The position numbers were made by a program, and so were the translations under genes. 20,056 nucleotides of DNA from CAZBBB01 sp964490005 (GTDB lineage: Bacteria; Planctomycetota; B15-G4): NCBI GenBank assembly GCA_964490005.1, contig CAZBBB010000050.1, forward strand, positions 1 through 20,056, written 5' to 3'. Shown here in pieces: positions 1-7,446 of this stretch (positions are counted from its first letter, which is position 1; every line of letters begins with the position of its first letter). Under the pieces are notes generated by a model that saw only the letters and a list, made by a program, of their open reading frames with translations, had not been told where the DNA came from and made no database searches.

Positions 1-93
1 CGCCGCTTCCTTGACGTATTCCCGGATCCCGTCGAGACTGCTGCGCGGCGCCGGTCTTCGAGGCCGGTGCAGGCCCATTCCGGAGGAATCGGC

Positions 94-674
94 ATGAAGG
101 CGCGCGGCCGGCGGATGAGGGGGGGCAGGGTCGATTCGTCCGGGAAGGCTTCGAGGTTCCCGGAGGGTTCGAGGAGCGCCTGGTGCACATGCCGCAGTCC
201 GGCGCCCGCTACGGGCGCGGGCTCGCGCCGGTCGAGTGGAGGACGCAGTCTGGCGCCGTCGTGCGCGGCCTGATCGTGGGCGAACCGAACGCCGATGTGC
301 ACGATCCGTCACATCCCTCCTATCCCGATGACACTCCTGTTCAGGATGCCGGCCGCGTGTTCTTCCTGAAGGCCCCGCTGGATGCAGGTACGAACGCGAC
401 GACCAACGCATGGGGCGAGGTCGTGCTCCTGGAGCCGAACTCGCTCGTGCCCGAGTGGCAAGTCTCCGACCCCAAGGAGCCCATGGATCCTCCGTCCGAC
501 TTCGGGCCGCAGCCCGGCGCGAAGTTCGGCGCGTGGATTGGAAGCGGCCAGTACAGCCCGCTGTTCGTTGCGAAGCAGGTGTTCATTTCTGCGCGAGAGC
601 GCTCGCTCAAGAATCCTTCCGGGACGCCCTTGGGTCGCGTCGGTCAGGTGTACACATGTTTCGTGCCGCACTGA
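94..674 (+). pseudogene. Unrecognised protein gene, possible 5' frameshift at a G7 run
   Basis: The clear coding frame runs to the TGA at 672-674. Read conservatively, it starts at GTG 183, preceded by GAGGAG at 171-176, which gives 163 residues. The strongest ribosome site nearby is GGAGGA at 82-87, six bases before an ATG at 94 that lies in a different frame. The two frames would join if one G were missing from the seven-G run at 119-125, giving about 194 residues. No family was recognised. Visible content includes a Pro/Asp-rich stretch (DVHDPSHPSYPDDTP) and a beta-rich core with VFFLKAP and EVVLLEPNSLVPEWQV. There is no signal peptide or membrane segment in the conservative reading. It overlaps the next gene's chosen start by 19 bases. 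It may be an intact small gene starting at 183, or a real or assembly-made frameshift. The function is unknown. Confidence 0.4.
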
Positions 675-2260
675 TCGAGAACTTTGCGTCGGCGAGGTGG
701 CGAACAGCCTGCGTTGGGTTTGGCAGGCACGTTGACCGGGCACGCTTGGTCGGTGCGACGGCGCTGACGATGGTGCTGACGATGTGCGCCGGAACGGGGC
801 AAGCCCAAATCGAAGAACAGTTCGTCGTCCACACGTTTCAAAATGACCGAAGTTCCTATGCCGCGCTGAGATTCGACCGGCGGCTGAGGCTGCTCGGGGT
901 GACGTCGTTCGCCGGGCTGGGCGGGGGAGTCGAGCTCCGCTCGGACATCGTCGTGGACGGCTCGGGGACGTACTCGATCGAGTACGACCCGCTGAACGCC
1001 AAGAAGGTCCTTCGAATGACGAGTGACGGAACGCTGCTCCCGGTGCCGATCCTGAGCCACAACCCCGTGGGGCTGACGGTGAACGCGTCGGGCGAGGTCT
1101 TCGCGCTGACGCGCGTCCCGCTGCTCGCGCCCGGGAAGATGTCCAAGCTCACGCCGGGTGGGTTGATTCTTTGGTCGACGTGGAAGGCTTCGGGTCTGTA
1201 CGTGGGCAACTACCCCGAGTTCGCGGTGGTCACGGCGGACGGTGAGTTGTGGATCGCGGGAAGCAGCAAGCAGCTCTGTCCGGCCTGCGCCTGGCAACCG
1301 CTCCTCGTGCACGTCGATCAGACATCGGGATCGGTGCTCGACTCGCTCGAGCTGCCCTTCATCGATGGCGGCTTCACCGCGGTCTGGCATGCGGCCGGAG
1401 CGCCCGACGGCAGCCTGTGGATCGCGGAGCTGGGTCCCCCCGGCTCGGAACTGATGCTCGCGCGCGTGGACGACGGCATGCTCCTCGACACGTTTCCCGT
1501 CGATGCGGGCGGAACCAGCCTCGGGACGCAGATCCGGGTGGATGCCCTCGGACGCATCTGGATCATGGGCGAGACGAACACCACGCTGCGCGCCTTCGAT
1601 CCCTCGACGGGAGCCGTTCTCGACGAGGTGAACGCCGGCGGCCTCGTCATCGGCTTCGCGCTCGGCCCGACCGGCGAGGAGGCGTTCGTCGCGTCGAACA
1701 GCACGACGGTGCCGCTGCTTCGTCGCCTCACGCGGGTCAATCTCGTGACCGGCGTGCGTTCGTCGGTGCCGCTGGACCCGCCTTGGGCCATGAGCGCGAT
1801 CGGGTTCGGCGACCCGACCGGCTTCATCTTCGCCAACGTCGTCGACCAGCGCGGCGACAATGACGGAGACGGGGCCACGAACCGGGAGGAGACCTTGGCG
1901 GGGAGCAGCCCCTTCGACCCGCTCTCGCGGCCCGAGGGCCCCAAGGTCTACCTCTCGTTCGCGCAGTCGAACAACGCGATCATCCTGAAGATCGTCGATC
2001 AGGACGGACTGCTCGACCCCGTGGGCGGTCTCGACGCTTCCTCGATCGCCCTGACGCTCGGACCGTACGGAGACGTCTGGAACGTGCTGCTGCCCTTCCT
2101 GTCCTTCGTGCAGGTGAGCCCCGACCTCACGGAGGCGACGGCCGTGTTCGGGGCCTTGCCGATCGCGCAGGACAAGCAGTGGGAAGTCCTGGTGAGCGTC
2201 GCCGACCTCAGCGGCGCCGTCGGGTGGGACTGGCAGGTCACGCCGCCGGGCGAGCTGTAG
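656..2260 (+). CDS. Secreted beta-propeller-like protein with a TSP3/EF-hand-type calcium loop
   Basis: This 534-residue protein has a long basic N-region and then a hydrophobic stretch at about residues 31-47 ending in GTGQA-Q, so Sec export with cleavage near residue 50 is likely. The middle part repeats the propeller blade signature D-G-x-L-W-I-A: DGELWIAG near residue 195, DGSLWIAE near 252 and LGRIWIMG near 300. These resemble SMP-30, NHL or Vgb-type blades. At residues 401-412 there is a DxDxDGxxxxxE loop (DNDGDGATNREE), as in thrombospondin type-3 repeats or dockerin-like loops. It is followed by a C-terminal beta-sandwich-like stretch of about 100 residues. No catalytic residues can be assigned. 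The start is uncertain: ATG 656 has no good ribosome site, and a TTG at 746 would give a more usual short signal peptide. Third-position GC is lower than in genes to the right. It is probably a cell-surface or extracellular binding protein. Confidence 0.72.
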   Translation: MFRAALIENFASARWRTACVGFGRHVDRARLVGATALTMVLTMCAGTGQAQIEEQFVVHTFQNDRSSYAALRFDRRLRLLGVTSFAGLGGGVELRSDIVVDGSGTYSIEYDPLNAKKVLRMTSDGTLLPVPILSHNPVGLTVNASGEVFALTRVPLLAPGKMSKLTPGGLILWSTWKASGLYVGNYPEFAVVTADGELWIAGSSKQLCPACAWQPLLVHVDQTSGSVLDSLELPFIDGGFTAVWHAAGAPDGSLWIAELGPPGSELMLARVDDGMLLDTFPVDAGGTSLGTQIRVDALGRIWIMGETNTTLRAFDPSTGAVLDEVNAGGLVIGFALGPTGEEAFVASNSTTVPLLRRLTRVNLVTGVRSSVPLDPPWAMSAIGFGDPTGFIFANVVDQRGDNDGDGATNREETLAGSSPFDPLSRPEGPKVYLSFAQSNNAIILKIVDQDGLLDPVGGLDASSIALTLGPYGDVWNVLLPFLSFVQVSPDLTEATAVFGALPIAQDKQWEVLVSVADLSGAVGWDWQVTPPGEL

Positions 2261-2277
2261 CCGACGGCGGCCGCGCC

Positions 2278-4146
2278 TCACTCGTCGAGGAAGCGCCAGG
2301 CCGGGTTGACGTCCCAGCGCAGCGGCTCGTCGCTCAGCGCGAGGCGGACGAGTTCGATGGGCAGGCCGTTCTGGGCGAGGACGGCGTCGTGGAACTCGCG
2401 CTCGCTCCAGCCGCCCCGCTCGACGAGCTGGCGGTGCAGCGCGCGGAGCTGCAGGCCGCCGACCATGTACGCGCACTGGTAGAGCGGGCCGTAGTCGTCG
2501 CCGACGTAGCGGCGCACCTCGCTGGTGGCGCCGGCCCGCTCGTGCCCGACGCGCTCGACGAGCGTGTCGATCATCTGCTGCGGCGTCATCTCGCCCAGGT
2601 GGAACCTGAGCGAGACGAGGATGCGCGCGGCGCGGTGCGCGCGCCAGAAGAGCATGCCGATGCGGTCTTCCGGCGAGCGCGCCCAACCCAGCTCCCACAG
2701 GCGCAGTTCCCAGTACAGCGCCCAACCCTCGGTGAGGAAGGGCGTGCCGTAGGGCCGGCGGTGCACGTTGAACCGCGCCGCCTGGTAGCCCTGCAGGTGG
2801 TGGCCGGGGATGAGTTCGTGCGGCGTGACGATGCGCGTGAAGTGCTCGTTGTTGCCGCGCATGGTCATGAGCTTGGTGTCGAGGTCCATCACGGCGGTGG
2901 GGTAGGCGACGAGCATGTCCTGCCCGCCGTAGGCCGCGTAGGGCAGCGTGCGCTGGCCGCGCTCGTCGATCATGCGCACGCGCCAGGTGTCGCGGCACAG
3001 CGCGGGGATCGTGACGAGGTCGCGCGCGTCGAGGAAGGCGATCGCCTCGCGGCTCTGCGCGACGACGAGCGCGTCCTGCGCCCCGGGCGGCACGTGGCGC
3101 TCCTTGACCGCGGCGATCGCGGCCTTCCAGTCCTCGCCGTGGCCCAGCTCGGCGGCCGCGCGGCGCAGCTCGGCCTCGCACCACGAGAGTTCGCGCTCGC
3201 CGAGCGCGATGAGCTCTTCGGGCGTGTAGGCGATCCACTCGCCGCGCAGGTCGACGAGCAGCGCCTCCCGGCCGATGGGGTCGCCGACGAGCGGGTCCTC
3301 GTCCTCGCCCTTCAGGCCGGCGATCTCCTTGCGGTGCAGCTCGGCGTACTGCTCGAGCTGCGTGCGCACCTCGGCCAGCGGCGTGTCCGTCCACCACGAG
3401 AAGGCGGGGACGAAGGCCTCGTAGTGGCGCGCCCAGTCGTCGAGCGCCTCACGCAGCGCGTCGACCTCGCGCGCCACGCGCCGCGCGACGACGGCGCTCG
3501 GCACGGCGGGAGCCGGGGTCTCGGCCCCTTCGGCCTCCGGTTCAGGTTCGGCTTCGCCCGCGCCATCGTCGTCGGCGGGCGTCTCGTCGTCCTTGTCCTT
3601 CGGCTTCCTCTTGTGCGCCTTCGCGAGCGCCTCGCGCGTCTCCTTGATCTGCCGGGCGAGGGCGTCGAGCGTGCGCGCGGCCTGTTCGGGCTCGACCGGT
3701 GCCAGCTGCCAGCGGGCCTCCTCGAGGCCGATGATCGTCGCGGCGAAGGGCTTGCAGGGCGCCGTCTCCTCGTACTTGGCGCGCGTGGCGCCGCGCGCGA
3801 GCTGCTCGTGCTCGAGGTGACTCATGAGCAGCAGCCAGTCGACGGCGCCGGCGCGATCGAGCGCCGTGAGGTCGAGCGCGTCGAGTCGCTCGATCCAGGC
3901 GTTGGCGAGCGCCTCCTCGCGGTCGAGGCGCGCGGGCGAGGCGTCGATGTTCCAGAAGCGGCGCACGGAGGCCGCGTCGGCGGCGTGGGCCACGAGCAGC
4001 GCCGGCATCTCGCCGGACGAAGGCGCGCCGCGCGGCGGCGGCGCGGCCCCGTCGGCCTGCGGGGGGGGCATCAGGCAGGCGAGCGGCGTCGCGCACAGCG
4101 CGGCGGAAAAGCCGGCCGCGAGCAGCAGGCGCGCGGCGGCCCTCAT
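2278..4146 (-). CDS. DUF885 family metallopeptidase-like protein, exported
   Basis: The product is 622 residues, typical for the family (PF05960). The N-terminus is a hydrophobic signal sequence ending in a Cys near residue 24. The residues before that Cys (Pro-Leu-Ala) make a poor lipobox, so lipidation is only possible. The diagnostic motif HELIPGHH is at residues 443-450, with a likely third metal ligand at Glu473 in LTEGWALYWE. This HE-x4-HH plus EGWA pattern is characteristic of DUF885 and suggests a zinc-dependent peptidase acting on short peptides outside the cytoplasm. Substrate specificity cannot be read from sequence. A charged low-complexity insert (Lys/Asp, then Glu/Pro/Ala) occupies about residues 179-215 between the helical halves. 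The start ATG lies at 4144-4146 and overlaps the stop of the upstream amidohydrolase (ATGA), implying translational coupling. The gene faces the propeller gene tail-to-tail with 17 bases between them. Confidence 0.88.
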   Translation of the reverse strand: MRAAARLLLAAGFSAALCATPLACLMPPPQADGAAPPPRGAPSSGEMPALLVAHAADAASVRRFWNIDASPARLDREEALANAWIERLDALDLTALDRAGAVDWLLLMSHLEHEQLARGATRAKYEETAPCKPFAATIIGLEEARWQLAPVEPEQAARTLDALARQIKETREALAKAHKRKPKDKDDETPADDDGAGEAEPEPEAEGAETPAPAVPSAVVARRVAREVDALREALDDWARHYEAFVPAFSWWTDTPLAEVRTQLEQYAELHRKEIAGLKGEDEDPLVGDPIGREALLVDLRGEWIAYTPEELIALGERELSWCEAELRRAAAELGHGEDWKAAIAAVKERHVPPGAQDALVVAQSREAIAFLDARDLVTIPALCRDTWRVRMIDERGQRTLPYAAYGGQDMLVAYPTAVMDLDTKLMTMRGNNEHFTRIVTPHELIPGHHLQGYQAARFNVHRRPYGTPFLTEGWALYWELRLWELGWARSPEDRIGMLFWRAHRAARILVSLRFHLGEMTPQQMIDTLVERVGHERAGATSEVRRYVGDDYGPLYQCAYMVGGLQLRALHRQLVERGGWSEREFHDAVLAQNGLPIELVRLALSDEPLRWDVNPAWRFLDE

Positions 4147-5459
4147 GCGTCGCGCGCCTCGCGGACGAGCGCCTGGCGCACCGTGTCGGAGAAGCGCCAC
4201 TGCGGCACGCCCTCCAGCCCGCGGTGCCCCACGCCGTCCTTGAGCACCTCGGCCAGCGCGCCGGGAGCGTCGGCGGCCTCCGGATGCGCCAGCACGTCCT
4301 TGCGCCAGAGCAGCATGTCGGCGCGCTGCCCGGCGACCAGCGTGCCCGTGTCGCTCTGGCCGATCTCGGCCGCCGCCAGCCCCGTGCCGCCGTGCCAGGC
4401 GCGCAGCGGCGACAGGCCGTCGCGCACGAGGTGCGCGATCTCCATGTAGTTGCGGCCGTGCATGCGCGGCAGCACCGGGTCGGTGCCCGCCAGGATCTTC
4501 AGCCCGCCGCTGGCCGCGAACTGCACGGCCTTGCGGTGCACTTCGGCGGCCTTGGCGACCTTCTCCATCACGAAGGGCGACAGGCCCTTGGCCCGCGGCA
4601 GCTCGTCGATGACCCACGAGGTCGGCGTGACGACGCAGCCCTTGCGGGCGGCCTGCTCGACCAGCTCCTCGTCCATGAAGGAGATGTGCTGGATGTCGTG
4701 CACGCCGTGCTCGATCGCCAGCGCGATGCCGTTGCGGCTGTGGGCGTGGGCCGCGACGCGCACGCCGCGCGCCTCGGCCTCGTCGACGATCGCGGCGATC
4801 TCCTCGCCGGTGAAGTCACGGTGCTCGAGCGCGTCGCCGGGCGAGGCGATGCCGGGGCTCGAGCAGATCTTGATCAGGTCGGCGCCGCAGGCCAGCACCT
4901 CGCGCACGCGCTTGCGGCACTCCCAGGGCCCGTCGACGATCGACGAGGGGCGCCCCGGCGCCTCGGGCCACAGGCGCGACAGCTCGTCGCGGCAGCGGTC
5001 GGCCGAGCGGAAGTCGGCGTGCCCGCCGGTCGTGCTCAGCATGCAGATCGCGACCTTCAGGCGCGGCCCGATCATCAGGCCCTCGTCGACGAGGCGCTTC
5101 ATCGCCGCCGTGCCGCCGCCGATGTCGCGCATCGTCGTCACGCCGCCGTCGACCAGCGTCGCGTGCAGGATCTTCTCGACGTAGAGCAGCGCCGACCCGG
5201 TGAGCATCGTGTCCATGGCCGGGCGGTCGAGGCCGAGCACGGTGATGTGGCCGTGCGCGTCGACCAGGCCGGGCGTGGCGATCAGGCCGCTCGCGTCGAC
5301 CTGGACGTGCCCGCTGCCGACCTTCAGCGCCGGGTCGTGCGGCCGCACCTGCGCGATGCGCCCGCCGTCGACGTGCACGTCGACCTCCGCGTGCACCGTG
5401 GCGGGGTCGCTTCCCGTCCCGTCGTAGAGTTTCTTGATCCGGCTCAGGATCAGCGTCAT
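4143..5459 (-). CDS. Amidohydrolase, imidazolonepropionase/Xaa-Pro dipeptidase type
   Basis: This 438-residue protein has a complete amidohydrolase-superfamily metal site. HxH is at residues 69-71 (VDAHGHIT), the probably carboxylated Lys is Lys197 in GADLIKI, and His238 (AHAH), His258 (DIQH) and catalytic Asp327 (AGTDPV) follow. The Lys in the GADxIKI context places it in the COG1228-like group, which includes bacterial Xaa-Pro dipeptidases and related N-acyl or cyclic-amide hydrolases, rather than urease-like or adenosine deaminase-like groups. There is no signal peptide, so it is probably cytoplasmic. It sits between a cupin (ATGA overlap at 5456-5459) and a DUF885 peptidase-like gene (ATGA overlap at 4143-4146). 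That context fits breakdown of peptides, perhaps proline-containing dipeptides, but the substrate is an inference. Confidence 0.88.
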   Translation of the reverse strand: MTLILSRIKKLYDGTGSDPATVHAEVDVHVDGGRIAQVRPHDPALKVGSGHVQVDASGLIATPGLVDAHGHITVLGLDRPAMDTMLTGSALLYVEKILHATLVDGGVTTMRDIGGGTAAMKRLVDEGLMIGPRLKVAICMLSTTGGHADFRSADRCRDELSRLWPEAPGRPSSIVDGPWECRKRVREVLACGADLIKICSSPGIASPGDALEHRDFTGEEIAAIVDEAEARGVRVAAHAHSRNGIALAIEHGVHDIQHISFMDEELVEQAARKGCVVTPTSWVIDELPRAKGLSPFVMEKVAKAAEVHRKAVQFAASGGLKILAGTDPVLPRMHGRNYMEIAHLVRDGLSPLRAWHGGTGLAAAEIGQSDTGTLVAGQRADMLLWRKDVLAHPEAADAPGALAEVLKDGVGHRGLEGVPQWRFSDTVRQALVREARDA

Positions 5460-5791
5460 GTCGGAGGCCTCGGGTGGGGCGCCATGACGACCAGCAGCGT
5501 CAGCGGCGCGTCGGAGTCGTTGTGGACCGCGTGCTCGACGCCGGCCGGCGCGATCGCGACGCCGCCGGCGCCCAGCACGCGCCGCTCGCCGCCGATGTCG
5601 AAGCGCGCCTCGCCGTCGACGACCGAGTAGATCTTGTCGTTGGCGGCGTGCGCGTGGGCCGCCTGGCTCTGGCCGGGCAGCAGGCCGTAGAGGTCGCAGA
5701 ACATCCGCGACGACTCGTGCAGGGCGGTCTTGGTCAGTTTGGCGGGGCCGAAGGCCGCCGCCGCGCGGGCGTCATGGAAGAAGGCGGGCAT
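5456..5791 (-). CDS. Small single-domain cupin
   Basis: This 111-residue protein is one conserved cupin barrel (Cupin_2 type). Motif 1 begins at Gly40 with His46 and His48 and closes at Gly60. The usual motif-1 Glu is replaced by Asp52. Motif 2 fits the consensus exactly: Gly76, Pro82, Gly84, His87 and Asn91 (APAGVEHAVHN). The three histidines plus Asp52 could bind a divalent metal. Stand-alone cupins of this size are isomerases, dioxygenases or ligand sensors, and the sequence alone does not choose between these. It has no signal peptide. The stop overlaps the amidohydrolase start by four bases, and the lipoprotein gene ends 24 bases upstream, so it is the second gene of a likely four-gene operon. 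Confidence 0.85.
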   Translation of the reverse strand: MPAFFHDARAAAAFGPAKLTKTALHESSRMFCDLYGLLPGQSQAAHAHAANDKIYSVVDGEARFDIGGERRVLGAGGVAIAPAGVEHAVHNDSDAPLTLLVVMAPHPRPPT

Positions 5792-5815
5792 GGCCCGCGC
5801 AGGATACCGACTCGC

Positions 5816-6460
5816 TCAGCGCGCCGGGATCGCTTCGGCGATCACCTTGACCAGCTTCTTGGCGTTCTCCATCTGCGTGGGCGTCATCGAGCTGCCCACC
5901 GCGCCGCCGGCGATCGCGCCGACGATGGCGCCCTCGCCGCCGTGGTCGCCCATGTTCTTGCCGGCCGCCGCGCCGACGGCCGCGCCGGCCAGCGCGCCCG
6001 CCAGCATCGAGGTCTTGCTGTTGAGCGCCGCGTCGCCGCTGCCCATCCAGATCAGCTCGCCGGTGTCGACCGCGACCATCTTGGCCGTGAGCGAGAGCTC
6101 GTCGTCCTTCGTCGCGAGGTTGACGATCACCAGGCCCTGCACGTTGAGCACGTTGCCGATCGCGTTGCGGTCGGCGCTGCTCGTCAGGTCGCTGTTCTGC
6201 AGGTTGAGCTCGTCGACGGCCTTCTGCAGGTTGGCGCGCTCGACGACGGACCAGCCCTTGCGCAGAAACTCCATCTGGAAGCTGTCGACGATGGCCTGGC
6301 GCGTCTCGGGCTTGTAGCCGCCCTCCTTGCTGTCGACGATGGCGATGCGCCGGATGCCGGAGAGGTCGTAGCCGGGCGCCAGGAAGCTCTCGCCCTTGGT
6401 CGACGAGCAGGCGGCGAGGACGAGCAGCAGGGCGGGGGCGAGCAGCGAGCGGGCGGTCAT
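5816..6460 (-). CDS. CsgG/LpoB-like lipoprotein with glycine zipper
   Basis: The precursor has 214 residues, with a signal peptide and a good lipobox LAAC (Cys18), so it should be a lipid-anchored envelope protein. Residues about 36-145 follow the CsgG/LpoB/GNA1162 pattern. An RRIAIVDS strand comes first, then ERANLQKAVDELNLQ, then a TSSADRNAIG segment, and finally MVAVDTGELIWMG, the family's hallmark D-TGE turn. Residues about 155-189 form a glycine zipper with many G-A-x-x-G repeats, which packs or inserts into membranes. The combination suggests an envelope assembly or pore-associated lipoprotein. No curli genes are present, so a curlin secretion role is not supported. A GGAG site (6468-6471) seven bases upstream of the ATG fixes the start. 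It is the first gene of the minus-strand cluster leading to the cupin, amidohydrolase and DUF885 genes. Confidence 0.82.
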   Translation of the reverse strand: MTARSLLAPALLLVLAACSSTKGESFLAPGYDLSGIRRIAIVDSKEGGYKPETRQAIVDSFQMEFLRKGWSVVERANLQKAVDELNLQNSDLTSSADRNAIGNVLNVQGLVIVNLATKDDELSLTAKMVAVDTGELIWMGSGDAALNSKTSMLAGALAGAAVGAAAGKNMGDHGGEGAIVGAIAGGAVGSSMTPTQMENAKKLVKVIAEAIPAR

Positions 6461-6616
6461 CGGGCGTCTCCGGGAGGGGGCCGGGGAGGACTCCCGACCG
6501 TCGGCGGGCCATCGTCGTCCCTCGGGCCGGCCGGCACAAGCCGGGCGCGTGCGGCGCAAGCATGGCGCCCGCGGCGGCTTTCTGCGCGGCCGCGCGCAGG
6601 GTATGACGGTCGCCCG
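6461..6616. promoter_or_regulatory. Divergent intergenic region, probable promoters in both directions
   Basis: These 156 bases separate the minus-strand lipoprotein operon from the plus-strand methyltransferase, so promoters for both should lie here. A plus-strand TATGAC resembling a -10 box is at 6602-6607, only nine bases before the methyltransferase ATG. A transcript from it would be almost leaderless, which fits the lack of a close Shine-Dalgarno sequence there. A short inverted repeat GGCGC/GGCGC complement is at 6553-6557 and 6565-6569 with a seven-base loop. The -35 boxes are not convincing, and no operator can be named. Confidence 0.35.
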
Positions 6617-7366
6617 ATGGAGCCCTCCGAGTACGCGCGCATCGCCGAGGTCGAGGAGGCGCACTTTTGGTACCGCGGGCTGCGTGCCGCGGTGCTCGGA
6701 GCGCTCGCGCGCCGCCTGCCGCCGCCGCCCGCCGGCGGCCGGCGACTGCTCGACGCGGGCTGCGGCCCGGGCGGACTCGCGCGCCGCCTGGCGCGTTTCG
6801 GGCGGGTGGTCGGCGTCGACCTGAGCGAGCAGGCGCTCGCGTTGTGCGGGCGGCCGGAGGCCCTGCCGCCGCCCGCGCGCGTGCGCGCCGGCGTGCAGGC
6901 GCTGCCCTTTCCCGACCGCAGCTTCGACGCCGCGGTCAGCACCGACGTGCTCTACCACCGCGCCGTGGCCGACGACGGCGCGGCGCTGGCCGAGATCGCG
7001 CGCGTCTGCCGCCCCGGCGCGCTCGTCGTGCTCAACCTGCCGGCGCACGAGGCGCTGCGCGGCGCGCACGACGTCGTCGTGCACACCGCGCGCCGCTACG
7101 CGCGCGCCGACGTCGAGCGCCTCGCGCGGCGGGCCGGCCTGTCGGTGGAGTCGCTCGTCGGGTTCAACGCGGCGCTGCTGCCGGTGGCCTGGGTGGCGCG
7201 ACGGCTGCAGGCGCGGGCGAGCGCGCCGCCACGCTCCGACCTCGCGCTGCCGCCCGCGCCGCTGAACGCGGCGCTCTCGGCCTGGATGGCTGTCGAGGCG
7301 GGCGCGACAGCGCGCGGCTGGACGCCCTTCGGGCTGTCGCTGTTCGCCGTCCTGCGCCGGCCCTGA
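6617..7366 (+). CDS. Class I SAM-dependent methyltransferase
   Basis: This 249-residue Rossmann-fold methyltransferase resembles the Methyltransf_11/UbiE-like set. SAM motif I is LLDAGCGPGG at residues 44-53, and the acidic ribose-binding residue is Asp68 (VGVDLS). The post-motif segment ALPFPDRSFDAAVSTDVLYH (about 95-114) and CRPGALVVLN (131-140) complete the fold. The N-terminal HFWYRGLR (residues 17-23) recurs in methyltransferases encoded beside glycosyltransferase genes, from my recollection of that group. There are no membrane segments. The start ATG has no close ribosome site, and alternatives in frame are worse. It is followed after 80 bases by a GT2 glycosyltransferase, so methylation of a sugar, lipid carrier or other envelope glycan precursor is plausible. 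The substrate is not shown by the sequence. Confidence 0.85.
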   Translation: MEPSEYARIAEVEEAHFWYRGLRAAVLGALARRLPPPPAGGRRLLDAGCGPGGLARRLARFGRVVGVDLSEQALALCGRPEALPPPARVRAGVQALPFPDRSFDAAVSTDVLYHRAVADDGAALAEIARVCRPGALVVLNLPAHEALRGAHDVVVHTARRYARADVERLARRAGLSVESLVGFNAALLPVAWVARRLQARASAPPRSDLALPPAPLNAALSAWMAVEAGATARGWTPFGLSLFAVLRRP

Positions 7367-7446
7367 CGTGTGGTCGGGCGGGCCTCCTTGCCGATAGGAT
7401 TCCCCGTCCGTCCGTTCCTCGTGCCTTCCGCTCCCGGTGCCGCGCG

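Noticed and set aside
2261..2277. A bidirectional terminator between the convergent propeller and DUF885 genes
   Set aside because: The 17-base spacer holds no convincing stem-loop followed by a T-run on either strand.
644..3397. A 917-codon open frame on the minus strand spanning two real genes
   Set aside because: It is a shadow frame. It is Arg/Ala/Pro-rich without domain motifs, and it crosses the propeller gene and the DUF885 gene, which both have recognisable features in other frames.
5816..6460. Curli secretion (CsgG) as a specific function for the lipoprotein
   Set aside because: Only fold-level motifs match. No curlin or other csg genes are present, and the glycine zipper is not part of CsgG.
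5474..6616. The upstream extension of the methyltransferase frame as a much longer fusion protein
   Set aside because: The upstream part is antisense to the cupin and lipoprotein genes and has no domain signature. The SAM domain begins naturally at ATG 6617.
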